Source: Prochlorococcus sp. AG-347-G22
Lineage (GTDB): Bacteria > Cyanobacteriota > Cyanobacteriia > PCC-6307 > Cyanobiaceae
Assembly: GCA_003281635.1 (NCBI GenBank)
Contig: QCBK01000010.1
Coordinates: 1-53,814 of the forward strand
Direction: 5' to 3'
DNA: 53,814 nucleotides
In this document: piece after piece, positions 30,291-42,332 of the stretch
How the letters are laid out: each line of letters opens with the position of its first letter
Position numbering within the stretch: the first letter of the stretch is position 1
Made by a program: the position numbers and the translations under genes
Notes under the pieces: generated by a model
Told to the model about the DNA's origin: nothing
The model's input: the letters and a program-made list of their open reading frames with translations, nothing else
The model's database searches: none

Positions 30291-30785
30291 TTATCTTTTT
30301 AGTGCAGAGTTAATTTCTTTTTTTATACTTTTTTGTTTTTCGTCTTGTCTTTTGTCATGTAATTTTTTCCCTTTGCCTACTCCAATAGTAAGTTTTATCC
30401 ATGAACCTTTTAAATAAAGAGATAATGGAACAATAGTCATTCCTTTTTTTTCAGTACTAGATTTCATTTTTATTATTTCTTTTTTATGTAGTAGCAACTT
30501 TCTATTTCTTAAGGGATCATGATTAAAGAAAGACCCCACATTTTTATGTGGTGAAATGTGAACATTTAATAATAGGATCTCACCATCTCTAAATGAACAG
30601 AATCCGTCTTTTAAATTTGCTTTTCCGTTTCTAATGGACTTTACTTCAGTCCCTAAAAGCTCAATTCCAGCTTCGATTGTTTCCGATATTGCATATTGAA
30701 ACTTTGCATATCTGTTCTCAGCAAGAAGTTTAAAATTATTTGCTTTATTAGTATTTTTCTTAACTTTGTTAGAATTTTTTGCCAT
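30291..30785 (-). CDS. smpB: SsrA-binding protein SmpB
   Basis: SmpB carries tmRNA to stalled ribosomes for trans-translation. The 164-residue protein shows the family core: [43 protein letters not shown] across 19-61, then VHISPHKN, a [15 protein letters not shown] helix region and the C-terminal [15 protein letters not shown]. The basic N terminus and Lys-rich tail are usual. It diverges from ruvB across 52 bases. No ssrA (tmRNA) gene was found in this window. Confidence 0.96.
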   Translation of the reverse strand: MAKNSNKVKKNTNKANNFKLLAENRYAKFQYAISETIEAGIELLGTEVKSIRNGKANLKDGFCSFRDGEILLLNVHISPHKNVGSFFNHDPLRNRKLLLHKKEIIKMKSSTEKKGMTIVPLSLYLKGSWIKLTIGVGKGKKLHDKRQDEKQKSIKKEINSALKR

Positions 30786-30837
30786 TTTAGTTGTAAAAAA
30801 TCTTTCTACTCAAAACAATTGCAATTAACCTTTCATT

Positions 30838-31896
30838 ATGGCAATAATTTCTTCCAATATAGGTGATAATGACTTTTCTCTTCGTAAACAAGAGCTTAGG
30901 CTAGTTGATTCAAAAATCATTCCAGAAGAAAAGAGAAATAATAATCTAAACTTAGCTCGGCCCCTTACTTTAAAAGAATTTATTGGCCAAGAACAACTTA
31001 AATCTTCTTTAAGAATAGCTATAGATGCTTCAATTTTTAGAAAAGAACCTTTGGAACATACTCTTTTATACGGACAGCCTGGTCTGGGTAAAACTACTCT
31101 TGCTTTTTTGATAGCCCGTGAATTAAATACAAAATGTAGGATAGCGACTGCACCAGCAATTGAAAGACCAAGAGATATTGTAGGTTTACTTCTTGGATTA
31201 AAGGAAGGTGAAATGTTATTTATTGATGAGATACATCGCCTAAATAGGTTAACTGAAGAGTTGTTATATTCTGCAATGGAGGATTTTAGACTCGACTTAA
31301 CTATGGGAGCTAATAGAGGAGCTCGTTGCAGAACAATTAATCTTCCTAGGTTTACTCTTATTGGTGCGACAACTAAATTAGCTTCAATAAGTCCACCTCT
31401 AAGAGATAGATTCGGAATATCTCAGAAAATTGAATTTTATACATACGATGAATTAAAACAAATTATTATTAATTTCTCCAAATTAATAAACCTCAATTTA
31501 GATGATGAAGCATCTTATGATTTAGCAAAGATATCTCGAGGGACTCCAAGAATTGCTTTGAGGTTGTTAAGGCGAGTTAGAGATTATGCTCAAGTTGTTA
31601 TGAAAACTAATACTATCTCGGCGAATTTAATAAAAACAGCATTAAATTCTTACCAAATAGACGAAAGAGGATTGGATTCTTTAGATAGAAGCTATTTATC
31701 TTTTCTTAACCAAAATAATAATATTCCAACTGGTCTTGATTCAATCGCAGCAGGCTTGGGTGATGATTCTTCAATGTTAGAATTTGTAGTTGAGCCATAT
31801 CTCATCAAAATTGGTTTCCTTACGAGAACTCCTCGAGGAAGATTGCTTACTGATTTAGGAAAAAAGTACATTAATTCAAAAAATGATAGCTTTTAA
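30838..31896 (+). CDS. ruvB: Holliday junction branch-migration helicase RuvB
   Basis: RuvB is the AAA+ motor that with RuvA moves Holliday junctions in recombination. In the 352-residue protein the P-loop [12 protein letters not shown] is at 78-89, Walker B at LFIDEIHRL, sensor 1 at [20 protein letters not shown] and the winged helix at [13 protein letters not shown] near the C terminus. An N-terminal extension of about 40 residues precedes the [11 protein letters not shown] motif. The downstream TPR gene begins 14 bases before its stop. Confidence 0.97.
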   Translation: MAIISSNIGDNDFSLRKQELRLVDSKIIPEEKRNNNLNLARPLTLKEFIGQEQLKSSLRIAIDASIFRKEPLEHTLLYGQPGLGKTTLAFLIARELNTKCRIATAPAIERPRDIVGLLLGLKEGEMLFIDEIHRLNRLTEELLYSAMEDFRLDLTMGANRGARCRTINLPRFTLIGATTKLASISPPLRDRFGISQKIEFYTYDELKQIIINFSKLINLNLDDEASYDLAKISRGTPRIALRLLRRVRDYAQVVMKTNTISANLIKTALNSYQIDERGLDSLDRSYLSFLNQNNNIPTGLDSIAAGLGDDSSMLEFVVEPYLIKIGFLTRTPRGRLLTDLGKKYINSKNDSF

Positions 31897-32671
31897 AAAA
31901 GTTAAGGTTTGTTTTTTATTAATTTTTATTTTTTTGAATATTTTTTATATTGCACCTTGCTATTCATTATCTTTGAGAGAGGATTTGTTTAAAAATGCAT
32001 TAGATCTAAGTTCAGGCGGAAAATTTAATCTCGCTTTGGAAGAATGGAATCAATATCTCGATTCTTATCCTGATGATGCTGCAGGTTTTAGCAATAGAGG
32101 AAATGTAAGACTTGTTATGGGAGATGCAAAGGGATCAATAGATGACCAAAATAAGGCAATAAGTTTGAATTCTAGTGAAATAGATCCTTATATCAACAGG
32201 GGGATAGCAGAGGAAGCCTTAGGTTTATGGTCGCAAGCGAAAGAAGATTATATGTTCGTTATTTCGCAAGATGGTGAAAATTTCTCGGCATTATATAACT
32301 TGGCTAATGTAGAAGGATCTACATCACACTGGGATAAAGCAAGAGATTTATTTTCAAAAGCTGCTTTATATAATCCTGGATTTGCCATGGCTAGATCAAG
32401 TTTTGCATTAGCAGATTTTCAGTTGGGGAATATTGATGAATCTGAAAAAGAATTAAAAAAATTAATTAGACGTTATCCAACTTTTGCAGATGCTAGGGCA
32501 GCTTTAACTGCTTTGAATTGGTCTAAGGGTGAATATGGGAAAGCAGAGAGTAATTGGATAGCAGTAACTGAATTAGATCCTAGATATAGTGATGAAGAAT
32601 GGTTAAAACAAATAAGAAGATGGCCTCCACAACCAATTAAATATTTAATGAACTTTATCGATTTAAAATAA
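31883..32671 (+). CDS. exported TPR-repeat protein
   Basis: The 262-residue protein starts inside the end of ruvB (14-base overlap). It begins with a signal-type hydrophobic stretch (about 8-27: [19 protein letters not shown]) and then carries about five tetratricopeptide repeats, for example [42 protein letters not shown] and [20 protein letters not shown]. These form helical pairs that mediate protein-protein contacts. The Cys near residue 26 (APCYS) is weakly lipobox-like. A role in complex assembly at the thylakoid or plasma membrane is possible but not shown. An M20 amidohydrolase follows 3 bases later. Confidence 0.87.
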   Translation: MIAFKKVKVCFLLIFIFLNIFYIAPCYSLSLREDLFKNALDLSSGGKFNLALEEWNQYLDSYPDDAAGFSNRGNVRLVMGDAKGSIDDQNKAISLNSSEIDPYINRGIAEEALGLWSQAKEDYMFVISQDGENFSALYNLANVEGSTSHWDKARDLFSKAALYNPGFAMARSSFALADFQLGNIDESEKELKKLIRRYPTFADARAALTALNWSKGEYGKAESNWIAVTELDPRYSDEEWLKQIRRWPPQPIKYLMNFIDLK

Positions 32672-32674
32672 GTA

Positions 32675-33859
32675 ATGAATAGCGATCAAATTTATAAAAA
32701 AATTGATTCGTTTAATAATGAATTAATTAACTTAAGAAGACATATTCATGCACATCCCGAATTAAGTGGACTTGAAAATCAAACAGCGATTTTAATAAGT
32801 GGGTTTTTAAAAAATATTGGTTGGAATGTTAGAGAGTCTGTTGGCAGGACTGGAGTTATAGCTGATTTTGGGTCCTCAGATAAAGGTATTATAGGTTTAA
32901 GAGTGGATATGGACGCTTTGCCAATATTTGAGGAAACTAAATTAAGTTTTTCTTCAAAAGTAGATGGTGTTATGCATGCCTGTGGTCACGATTTACATAT
33001 CTCGATTGGATTGGGTGTCGCAAAAATTATTAAGGATTTAAAACTAAATTTTGGGACCCGGATAATTTTTCAGCCCGCTGAAGAAATTGCGAGTGGAGCT
33101 AGATGGATGATTAAGGATGGTGCAACTAATGGTTTAACCGATATTTTGGGAGTTCATGTTTACCCCGATTTATCCGTAGGGACTATCGGCATTAAAGAGG
33201 GAAGTTTAACTGCAGCTGCTGGAGAACTTAAGGTTGAGATTAAAGGAAGATCAGGTCATGGTGCTCGACCTCATCAAGGAGTTGATGCTATTTGGGCGGC
33301 TTCTAAGGTTATCTCGGGTATTCAAGAATCAATAACACGGAAGTTAGATCCTTTAGATCCGGTAGTAATAACTTTTGGGAAAATAAATGGTGGCAATGCA
33401 TTCAATGTTCTTGCAGAAAAGGTTGATTTAGTTGGGACTATTAGGTGTACGAATCGTAAAGTATTTACGAATATTAGTAATTGGCTCAATGAAAATATCA
33501 CTTCCTTGGCTAGTAGTTGCGGAGCTGAAGCAAAAGTAATATTTAGAGAAATCACTCCAGCAGTTAATAACAATTCTGAAATTAATAGAGTCCTTAGAGA
33601 TTCGGGAATTAAGGTTTTGGGTAAAGAAAATGTTATCGAATTGCAAAAACCATCATTAGGAGCTGAGGACTTTGCTGAATTCTTAAATGATATTCCAGGA
33701 GCTATGTTTAGGCTTGGCGTTGCTAGTCCCAATGGATGTGCTCCTCTTCATAGTTCTAAATTTGATCCTGATGAAAGAGCTATTGCTATTGGAATTAAAG
33801 TGATAACAGAATCCATAGTAAAATTAAACAATGAAAAAATTAATAATATTGGTAAATGA
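32675..33859 (+). CDS. M20-family metallo-amidohydrolase (hippurate/IAA-amino acid hydrolase type)
   Basis: The 394-residue protein hydrolyses N-acyl or amide bonds using divalent metal. Its opening NLRRHIHAHPELSGLE (19-34) is the M20D signature. Metal-binding regions are RVDMDALPI (76-84) and MHACGHDLHISIGLG (100-114, with Cys103, His105). PAEEIASGARWMI and the C-terminal GAEDFAEFL follow, with the dimerisation domain (SGHGARPHQGVDA) between. The substrate could be an N-acyl amino acid or an aromatic amide; it cannot be read from sequence. Its stop overlaps the next start as ATGA. Confidence 0.92.
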   Translation: MNSDQIYKKIDSFNNELINLRRHIHAHPELSGLENQTAILISGFLKNIGWNVRESVGRTGVIADFGSSDKGIIGLRVDMDALPIFEETKLSFSSKVDGVMHACGHDLHISIGLGVAKIIKDLKLNFGTRIIFQPAEEIASGARWMIKDGATNGLTDILGVHVYPDLSVGTIGIKEGSLTAAAGELKVEIKGRSGHGARPHQGVDAIWAASKVISGIQESITRKLDPLDPVVITFGKINGGNAFNVLAEKVDLVGTIRCTNRKVFTNISNWLNENITSLASSCGAEAKVIFREITPAVNNNSEINRVLRDSGIKVLGKENVIELQKPSLGAEDFAEFLNDIPGAMFRLGVASPNGCAPLHSSKFDPDERAIAIGIKVITESIVKLNNEKINNIGK

Positions 33860-34071
33860 AAATTAATAAAAGATTTATTTTATCTTTTGTAGCTCCTTTT
33901 ATGGTCTTTTTATCTGCTATCGGATTGATATTTAGAGACAATTCTAGGAAGATTTTTTATTTACCTATTGGCTTAATGGGGGTCGTAATTATTTTGGAGA
34001 GGGGAGTTAGCAGACAATTAGATAGAAAAAAAATTTTAAAAAAGATAAAGTCTTATCAAAAAGTTAAATAA
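33856..34071 (+). CDS. small membrane protein (resembles DUF3188)
   Basis: The 71-residue protein has two hydrophobic segments (about 8-24 and 34-48) and a strongly basic C-terminal tail (RQLDRKKILKKIKSYQKVK). It starts within the stop codon of the M20 gene (ATGA overlap), so the two are translated in coupled fashion. The pattern resembles the small two-span cyanobacterial DUF3188 family, but I cannot verify that. It precedes the thiC riboswitch region. Confidence 0.65.
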   Translation: MKINKRFILSFVAPFMVFLSAIGLIFRDNSRKIFYLPIGLMGVVIILERGVSRQLDRKKILKKIKSYQKVK

Positions 34072-34138
34072 AATATTTTATTTATTTTCACTCAAGATGA
34101 GATGACTATTTTTTAGAAAAGAGCTATTAATAAGATTA

Positions 34139-34222
34139 ATACTAGGGGTGCTAAGAAATTTAGCTTAGCTGAGATCATACCCTTTGAACCTGAATTATTA
34201 ATTTTGATGCAGGGAAGTGGAG
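34139..34222 (+). promoter_or_regulatory. TPP riboswitch (THI element) controlling thiC
   Basis: The core matches the thiamine pyrophosphate aptamer: AGGGGTGCT (34144-34152), GCTGAGA (34168-34174), ACCCTTTGAACCTGA (34079-type THI box, here 34179-34193) and GATGCAGGGAAGTGG (34206-34220). Helices P4 (CCTG/CAGG) and the ACT/AGT closing pairs can form. It ends about 46 bases before the thiC start. TPP binding is expected to shut off thiC expression; the mechanism (termination or start masking) is not clear from this sequence. Confidence 0.95.
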
Positions 34223-34261
34223 ATATGATCAAACTTTAGTAATAACACTTTAAAAAATTAG

Positions 34262-35638
<1,377 letters not shown>

Positions 35639-35652
35639 TTATCAAAGACTAG

Positions 35653-37659
35653 CTATAGAATTTCTTTGGTTTTATTAACTACGTTTTCGACTGTAAACCC
35701 AAAATTTTTCATACATTCTCCCCCTGGTGCTGAGGCACCAAATCTATCCATAGTAATACAAATCCCATCAAAACCTGTATATTTATGCCAACCAAATGAA
35801 TGGGCAGCTTCTACTACAACTCTCTTTTTCACACTACTAGGTAAAACACTTTCTTTGTAAGAATCTTCCTGCTCTTCGAAAAGTTCTACACAAGGCATAG
35901 AAACAACTCTAATCTTTTTTCCTAAGCTTGAAATTTCTTTACTTGCTTCAATACAAAGATTCAGCTCGCTTCCAGTACCAATAAATATTAGATCTGGTGT
36001 TCCTTCGCAATCGGAAACTACATATCCCCCTAGGGCAACTTTGTCGATCGAAGTATTTTCTTGATTTGGCATACCTTGTCTACTTAAACAAAGAGCAGAA
36101 GGTCTTTTTCGATTTTGGATAGCAAGTTTATAGGCTCCACTTGTCTCATTCCCATCTCCTGGCCTGAAAACTAGCATGTTAGGCATTGCACGAAGAGAAG
36201 GGATAGTTTCAATAGGTTGATGTGTTGGGCCATCTTCTCCGACACCAATTGAATCATGAGTTAATACATAAATCACTCCTAGTTCGCTGAGCGCTGAAAG
36301 CCTCATTGATCCTCTCATATAATCGGCGAAAACAAGGAAAGTTCCACCATAAGGAATAAGACCACTATTGTGATAGGCAATTCCATTAAGTACAGCTGCC
36401 ATTGCATGTTCTCGTACACCAAAGTGTAAATATCTTTTTTCAGGACTATGAGGCTGGAATGATCCGGTTTCTCCCTTGATATCTGTGTAGTTAGAGTGAG
36501 TTAAATCTGCTGAACCACCAATTAATTCAGGCAGGTTGGGTCCTAAAGCACCTAAACATATTTGTGAATGTTTTCTGGTTGCTAACCCTTTATCATCGGG
36601 TGTATAAGAAGGGAGATCTGAGTCCCAATTCTCTGGTAATTGGCCTTTCAACATTCTGTTTAACTCGGCTCCTTCAGAGGGATATTTTTTTTGATATTCT
36701 TCAAATCTAGAATCCCATTCTTTCTCTAAGTTTTCGCCTTTGTTTATTGATTTTCTAAATTGCGCATATACTTCATCTGGTATTTCAAATGGAGGATATT
36801 CCCAATCTAGAAACTCTCTGGTTAATGCAGCTTCTTCTTCTCCAACAGCTGCTCCATGAATTCCAGCAGTATCTGATTTATTAGGCGAACCATAACCTAT
36901 AGTTGTGGAAATTTTTATAATTGAAGGTTTGTCTGTAATTAATTTTGCTTTTTCGATAGCTTCAGTTATTCCTTTAACATCATGATTCCCATCTTCAACA
37001 TGTTGGATGTGCCATCCATAAGCTTCGTATCTTTTTAAAACATCTTCGGTGAAAGAAACGTCAGTTCTTCCATCAATTGTAATTTGATTATCGTCATATA
37101 GTGCAATTAATTTTCCTAGCTTAAGGTGACCAGCTAATGAACAGGCCTCTGATGCGATCCCTTCTTGATTACAACCGTCACCCATTATTACGTAAGTATA
37201 GTGATCAACGATATTACAATCAGGCTTATTAAATTTTGCTGCCAAGTGAGTTTCAGCTATTGCTAAACCGACTGCATTAGATATTCCGGCACCAAGAGGC
37301 CCAGCTGTAACTTCGACTCCTTCAGTTTCGAATGTTTCTGGATGTCCAGGAGTTTTTGATCCCCATTGTCTGAATTCTTTAATATCTTCTATAGAAACTG
37401 ATTTGTATCCTGTCAAATGAAGCAAAGAATATAACAGCATACAGCCATGACCAGCTGATAGTACAAAACGGTCTCTATTGAACCACTTTGGGTTATTGGG
37501 GTTGTGATTAAGAATGTTTTGCCATAATGCATAACCCATAGGTGCACACCCCATTGGCAATCCAGGATGTCCACTATTAGATTTATTTACTGCATCTACA
37601 GCAAGCATTCTTATACTATTTACACAAAGTGATTCTAATGAAACAGATGCAGCGACCAT
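35653..37659 (-). CDS. tkt: transketolase
   Basis: Transketolase moves two-carbon units between sugar phosphates in the Calvin cycle and the pentose phosphate pathway. The 668-residue protein has the TPP-binding [19 protein letters not shown] with a following [11 protein letters not shown]. It also carries an N-terminal [12 protein letters not shown] motif, [17 protein letters not shown] and the pyrimidine-domain sequence [17 protein letters not shown]. It is the last gene of the reverse run acpP-fabF-tkt (43 bases after fabF) and converges on thiC with 14 bases between stops. Confidence 0.98.
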   Translation of the reverse strand: MVAASVSLESLCVNSIRMLAVDAVNKSNSGHPGLPMGCAPMGYALWQNILNHNPNNPKWFNRDRFVLSAGHGCMLLYSLLHLTGYKSVSIEDIKEFRQWGSKTPGHPETFETEGVEVTAGPLGAGISNAVGLAIAETHLAAKFNKPDCNIVDHYTYVIMGDGCNQEGIASEACSLAGHLKLGKLIALYDDNQITIDGRTDVSFTEDVLKRYEAYGWHIQHVEDGNHDVKGITEAIEKAKLITDKPSIIKISTTIGYGSPNKSDTAGIHGAAVGEEEAALTREFLDWEYPPFEIPDEVYAQFRKSINKGENLEKEWDSRFEEYQKKYPSEGAELNRMLKGQLPENWDSDLPSYTPDDKGLATRKHSQICLGALGPNLPELIGGSADLTHSNYTDIKGETGSFQPHSPEKRYLHFGVREHAMAAVLNGIAYHNSGLIPYGGTFLVFADYMRGSMRLSALSELGVIYVLTHDSIGVGEDGPTHQPIETIPSLRAMPNMLVFRPGDGNETSGAYKLAIQNRKRPSALCLSRQGMPNQENTSIDKVALGGYVVSDCEGTPDLIFIGTGSELNLCIEASKEISSLGKKIRVVSMPCVELFEEQEDSYKESVLPSSVKKRVVVEAAHSFGWHKYTGFDGICITMDRFGASAPGGECMKNFGFTVENVVNKTKEIL

Positions 37660-37702
37660 TGTTTTAAAATAAGTTAGGTTGAAAATACAGAATTGGTTGT
37701 CT

Positions 37703-38947
37703 TCAATTCATTTTGCTGAAAGCAAGGCAAACATTGTGACCACCAAAGCCGAAAGAATTAGAAAGAGCAACTCCCACTTGAGCTTCTCTTGCATTATTTG
37801 GTACATAATCAAGATCACATTCAGGATCCGGATTGACGTAGTTTATTGTAGGAGGGATAAAATTATGTGTCAAAGAAAGTATACAAGCTACAGCTTCTAT
37901 ACCTCCTGAGCCTCCTAAGAGATGACCAGTCATCGACTTAGTAGAGCTTACAGGAATGAGGTAAGATCTGTCTTTAAAAATTGATTTAATTGCAGAAGTT
38001 TCATTTTTGTCATTAGCTGATGTACTGGTTCCATGAGCATTTATGTAATCAACTTTTTCAAGGCTTAGAGCAGCGTCTTCAATTGCTAGTTTTATAGCTT
38101 TTGCCCCTCCAACCCCACCAGGAGATGGAGCAGTAATGTGATGAGCATCACATGTTGTTCCATATCCAATTATTTCTGCATAAATTCTTGCATTTCTCTT
38201 TTGTGCGTTTTCTAAAGTTTCTAGAACAAGAATTCCAGATCCCTCTCCAATAACAAATCCATCTCTTTCTGCATCAAAAGGCCTACTAGCAGTTTGAGGA
38301 CTTTCATTTCTGAAAGAAAGAGCTTTGGCACTGGCAAAACCAGCCACTCCAAGAGGGGTAATACTTGCTTCTGCTCCTCCACAGATCATTGCATCAGCCT
38401 TTCCAAGTTGAAGTAATCTAAAAGAATCACCAATTGCATTTGAACCGGCAGCGCAGGCAGTTGAAACAGAGGAACTTGGTCCTTTTGCACCCAAAGCGAT
38501 AGCAGCTAATCCTGTCGCCATATTTGGAATCATCATTGGGACTGTAAATGGACTTACTCTTTTAGGTCCTTTATGACTGAGAATTTGAGCTTGACTTTCC
38601 ATAGTTAGTAAGCCTCCAACACCAGAGCCAATAATTACTCCAATTCTTGATGAATTAGCTTCAGTAATTTCAAGTCCTGAATCTCTAAAGGCTTGCTTTG
38701 CAGCAATAACTCCAAACTGGGAAAAACGATCCCATCTTTTGGATTCTTTAGCTTCAATAAAATTTTCAGATTGAAGATTTTTTACTTCTGCTGCAAATTT
38801 GCAAGGATGTTGGTCGGGATTAAAGAGAGTAATATCTGAAACCCCATTAGTACCTTTTTGCAGTCCTACTAAATATTCATCAATGTTATTACCAATTGGA
38901 GTGACTGCACCGATACCGGTAATAACTACTCGATGGAAATTTGGCAT
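37703..38947 (-). CDS. fabF: 3-oxoacyl-[ACP] synthase II
   Basis: FabF condenses malonyl-ACP with acyl-ACP to lengthen fatty acids. The 414-residue protein has the Cys-His-His active site: Cys165 in [10 protein letters not shown], His305 in NAHGTSTS and His342 in [11 protein letters not shown]. The N-terminal [14 protein letters not shown] and the C-terminal [13 protein letters not shown] are standard. It starts 6 bases after the acpP stop, so the two are translated from the same message, an arrangement common across bacteria. Confidence 0.98.
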   Translation of the reverse strand: MPNFHRVVITGIGAVTPIGNNIDEYLVGLQKGTNGVSDITLFNPDQHPCKFAAEVKNLQSENFIEAKESKRWDRFSQFGVIAAKQAFRDSGLEITEANSSRIGVIIGSGVGGLLTMESQAQILSHKGPKRVSPFTVPMMIPNMATGLAAIALGAKGPSSSVSTACAAGSNAIGDSFRLLQLGKADAMICGGAEASITPLGVAGFASAKALSFRNESPQTASRPFDAERDGFVIGEGSGILVLETLENAQKRNARIYAEIIGYGTTCDAHHITAPSPGGVGGAKAIKLAIEDAALSLEKVDYINAHGTSTSANDKNETSAIKSIFKDRSYLIPVSSTKSMTGHLLGGSGGIEAVACILSLTHNFIPPTINYVNPDPECDLDYVPNNAREAQVGVALSNSFGFGGHNVCLAFSKMN

Positions 38948-38953
38948 CCTTTA

Positions 38954-39193
38954 CTAACCTTTTTTTTCTTCGATGAACTTTACTGCATCGCCAACAGTTG
39001 CGATTCCTTCAGCTGCTTCATCAGGGATTTCAATATCAAATGCCTCTTCAAGAGCCATCACTAATTCAACGGTATCTAGTGAATCTGCGCCTAAATCATT
39101 TTGGAAATTTGAATCTGATTTGACTTCTCCTGCTTCAACACTTAATTGTTCTGACACTATAGAACAAACTTTTTCGAGGATTTCTTGTGACAT
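38954..39193 (-). CDS. acpP: acyl carrier protein
   Basis: The 79-residue acidic protein carries growing fatty acids on a phosphopantetheine arm attached to Ser38 in [18 protein letters not shown]. It has the normal four-helix length and Glu/Asp-rich composition. It is the first gene of acpP-fabF-tkt and diverges from psaC across 134 bases. Confidence 0.98.
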   Translation of the reverse strand: MSQEILEKVCSIVSEQLSVEAGEVKSDSNFQNDLGADSLDTVELVMALEEAFDIEIPDEAAEGIATVGDAVKFIEEKKG

Positions 39194-39285
39194 AGTTTAT
39201 GGAAATGACTAAATTATCTATATGATTTTATGCCCTAGAGTTAACAAGAGTGAAGCATATCTTAATTTTTTTAATTTCTTTGTAA

Positions 39286-39573
<288 letters not shown>

Positions 39574-39620
39574 CTTATGTAGTGCAGTTTGAAGAGAGTC
39601 CATGCTTTAAAAATACTTAA

Positions 39621-39646
39621 TTTATTTCAAATATAATTGAAATAAA
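39621..39646. promoter_or_regulatory. inverted repeat enclosing a TATAAT box before glmS
   Basis: TTTATTTCAA (39621-39630) and TTGAAATAAA (39637-39646) form a perfect 10-bp inverted repeat whose 6-base centre plus the next base is TATAAT (39632-39637). It ends 8 bases before the glmS ATG. It may be the glmS -10 region with an overlapping operator, or the psaC terminator hairpin. Confidence 0.45.
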
Positions 39647-39654
39647 ATTTTAGT

Positions 39655-41550
39655 ATGTGTGGAATAGTTGCTGTAACAGGTTATAAAAAGGCTTTACCAT
39701 TATTAATTAATGGCTTAGAAAAACTTGAATATAGAGGATATGATTCTTCAGGTATTGCAATAATCAATTCTGAAACAAATAATATTACCTGTAATAAAGC
39801 AGAGGGAAAACTTAAGAACTTAATAAATAAACTTAACGATGAGAATATTCAAGGGACTGTAGGTATAGGTCATACTAGATGGGCAACTCATGGAAAACCT
39901 GAGTTTAAAAATGCCCATCCTCATATTGATAGTTCAGGAACCATAGCGGTTGTTCAAAATGGCATTATTGAAAATTTTCAAGACTTAAAAAATAAATTAG
40001 AGAAAGAGGGTGTTATTTTCAACTCTGATACAGATACAGAGGTAATTCCTCATTTAATTAGAAGAGAATTAAATACATTGAGTAAACTTAACCTTGAGAA
40101 TAGTGGCTCAACATTATTAGTGGCTGTGAGAAATGTAATATCTGATTTGGAAGGATCTTATGCCTTAGCCGTTTTATGGGCCGATGCTCCAACCTCTTTG
40201 GTAGTGGCGAGAAGACAAGCACCATTGATTATTGGTTTGGGTGAAGGCGAATTTATTTGTGCAAGTGATACTCCAGCAATAGCAAACTTTACAAATATTA
40301 TTATGCCTATGGAAGATGAAGAAATAGCTTTGTTGACTCCTTTAGGAATAGAAATATATGACATAAATAATGAGAGACAATATCGCAATCCAGTTTCTCT
40401 AAAAGTCTCAGAACAAATAATGGATAAGATGAATTTTAAACACTATATGTTAAAGGAGATATATGATCAGCCACAGACCGCCAAAAACTGGTTGGAAAAT
40501 TACTTAATTCAAAACTTAGAAGAGGACAAGTATCATATTAAATATCCCTTTGATACAAACTTTTTTGAATCAATAGAAAGAATTGAAATTATCGCTTGTG
40601 GTACAAGTAAACATGCTGCAATGGTAGGTAGTTTTTTACTAGAACAATTTTCAGGTATCCCTACTAATGTCTTTTATGCAAGTGAATTTAGATATTCACC
40701 ACCTCCATTGTTGCCAAATACATTAACCATTGGAGTCACTCAATCTGGAGAAACTGCTGATACAATTGCAGCTATCGATATGGAAATTAAAAGACGCTCT
40801 TCGATAGAAGACGAAAGTTTTAACCCCAATCTTATTGCAATAACAAATAGAAAAGAGAGCTCCATAGGAAGGCAGGTTTCAAATATAATTGATATTTGCG
40901 CAGGTATAGAAGTGGGAGTTGCAGCAACAAAAACGTTTTTTGCTCAATTACTTTCTTTTTATGGATTAGCAATAAAATTTGCAGAAATTAAAGGCAGTCG
41001 AAGCTTAGATGAGATAAATAGTTTAATAACTGAACTTATCAAATTGCCTTCATTAATAGAAAATCTTTTAGAAAAACATAATAAATCTTCAGAAAAGCTA
41101 GCACATGATTTTTTTAATATTAAAGATGTTATTTTTTTAGGAAGAGGTATAAATTATCCTATTGCTCTTGAAGGAGCGTTAAAACTTAAAGAAATTAGTT
41201 ATATACATGCTGCTGGATATCCAGCTGGTGAGATGAAACATGGTCCAATAGCTTTGTTAGACAAAAAAGTCCCTGTAATTTCTATAGCTTCCCCTGGTGA
41301 AGTTTTTGATAAAGTTATCAGTAATGCTCAAGAAGCAAAAGCTAGAGATTCATTTTTAATTGGGATTGCTCCTGATTGTAATGGAACTGAAATTTTCGAT
41401 TATTTAATGAAAGTGCCTTTCTCTAATGAATGGATTTCACCTTTACTTAACATAGTGCCTTTACAATTATTGAGTTATCATATTGCTGCTCATAGAGGAC
41501 TAGACGTGGATCAACCTAGAAATTTAGCTAAAAGTGTAACTGTGGAATGA
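39655..41550 (+). CDS. glmS: glutamine-fructose-6-phosphate aminotransferase
   Basis: GlmS makes glucosamine-6-phosphate, the entry to peptidoglycan and lipopolysaccharide sugars. The 631-residue protein begins MCGIVAVTGY, so Cys2 is the N-terminal glutaminase nucleophile. GIGHTRWATHG and VQNGIIENF follow. The two SIS sugar-isomerase domains include ACGTSKHAAMVGSFLLEQ, TQSGETADTIAAI and FLGRGINYPIALEGALKLKE, with the C terminus DQPRNLAKSVTVE. No glmS ribozyme was seen upstream. Confidence 0.98.
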   Translation: MCGIVAVTGYKKALPLLINGLEKLEYRGYDSSGIAIINSETNNITCNKAEGKLKNLINKLNDENIQGTVGIGHTRWATHGKPEFKNAHPHIDSSGTIAVVQNGIIENFQDLKNKLEKEGVIFNSDTDTEVIPHLIRRELNTLSKLNLENSGSTLLVAVRNVISDLEGSYALAVLWADAPTSLVVARRQAPLIIGLGEGEFICASDTPAIANFTNIIMPMEDEEIALLTPLGIEIYDINNERQYRNPVSLKVSEQIMDKMNFKHYMLKEIYDQPQTAKNWLENYLIQNLEEDKYHIKYPFDTNFFESIERIEIIACGTSKHAAMVGSFLLEQFSGIPTNVFYASEFRYSPPPLLPNTLTIGVTQSGETADTIAAIDMEIKRRSSIEDESFNPNLIAITNRKESSIGRQVSNIIDICAGIEVGVAATKTFFAQLLSFYGLAIKFAEIKGSRSLDEINSLITELIKLPSLIENLLEKHNKSSEKLAHDFFNIKDVIFLGRGINYPIALEGALKLKEISYIHAAGYPAGEMKHGPIALLDKKVPVISIASPGEVFDKVISNAQEAKARDSFLIGIAPDCNGTEIFDYLMKVPFSNEWISPLLNIVPLQLLSYHIAAHRGLDVDQPRNLAKSVTVE

Positions 41551-41580
41551 TTAGTTTCTAATAAATTTTTATCTTAAAAT

Positions 41581-42120
41581 TTAAAGATCTAACAGTCCAT
41601 TTGGAGGATTGATCATTAGAAAATTATTTTTTATATCTATTAATGGGACTATTTCTTTAACAAAAGGTATAAACACTTCTTTTTGATTTTTAAATAGTTT
41701 AATAACAAGTAAATTATTTTTTTCATTTTCTATATTGATAACTTTCCCAATTGTTTTTAATTCATCATTTTCTAAGGTCTTGACCTCCAGATTTATAAGT
41801 TCCAATAAGTGAAATTCTCCCTTTTTTAATTTGGGTAATTTATCTGTTTTTACAAGAATTTTAAATTTTTTCAGTTGCTCTGCATGATTTCTTGTATTTA
41901 TTCCCTGGAGTTTAACAATAAAGGTCTCTTTACCAGGCTGTTTAAAACCAGATATAAGCTCTATTTTCATAGGAGGTTCATTCTCTTTTTGCAACCATCT
42001 CATTCCAGGTTTTAAAAACCTTTCTTCAAAATCACTTAGAGATTTAACCTTTACTTGTCCATTAATTCCATGACATGATGTTATAAATCCAACAGTTAAC
42101 CATTCATTTTTATTTATCAT
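41581..42120 (-). CDS. rimM: 16S rRNA processing/30S maturation factor RimM
   Basis: RimM binds ribosomal protein S19 and helps assemble the 30S head. The 179-residue protein has the RimM N domain ([31 protein letters not shown]) and a PRC-barrel C domain ([30 protein letters not shown]), ending in a typical [11 protein letters not shown] segment. It converges on glmS with 30 bases between and diverges from ndhS across 24 bases. Confidence 0.93.
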   Translation of the reverse strand: MINKNEWLTVGFITSCHGINGQVKVKSLSDFEERFLKPGMRWLQKENEPPMKIELISGFKQPGKETFIVKLQGINTRNHAEQLKKFKILVKTDKLPKLKKGEFHLLELINLEVKTLENDELKTIGKVINIENEKNNLLVIKLFKNQKEVFIPFVKEIVPLIDIKNNFLMINPPNGLLDL

Positions 42121-42144
42121 ATATTGTATTAGGAAGAGTTTTTT

Positions 42145-42330
42145 ATGGAATTATCAACTAAACCTATTCTCCCTGGTTCTTTTGTTGTTGTGAAAGACAC
42201 TAACTCTATATACAAAGGATATAAAGGATTTGTACAAAGAGTAACAAAAAAAAAAGCAGCGGTTCTGTTTGAAGGGGGTAATTGGGATAAACTCATAACT
42301 TTTCAACTAAAGAATCTAGAAATTGTATAA
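42145..42330 (+). CDS. ndhS: NDH-1 ferredoxin-docking subunit NdhS
   Basis: The 61-residue protein matches cyanobacterial NdhS, an SH3-fold subunit at the ferredoxin-binding site of the photosynthetic NDH-1 complex, which runs cyclic electron flow. The diagnostic core is [40 protein letters not shown] (27-55) and a short C-terminal NLEIV. Small genes like this are often left as hypothetical. It is the only forward gene between reverse rimM and rnc. Confidence 0.88.
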   Translation: MELSTKPILPGSFVVVKDTNSIYKGYKGFVQRVTKKKAAVLFEGGNWDKLITFQLKNLEIV

Positions 42331-42332
42331 AA

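Noticed and set aside
36000..36100. Long open frames opposite transketolase, fabF, icd and the antiporter
   Set aside because: These are antisense shadows of strongly supported genes and carry no family motif.
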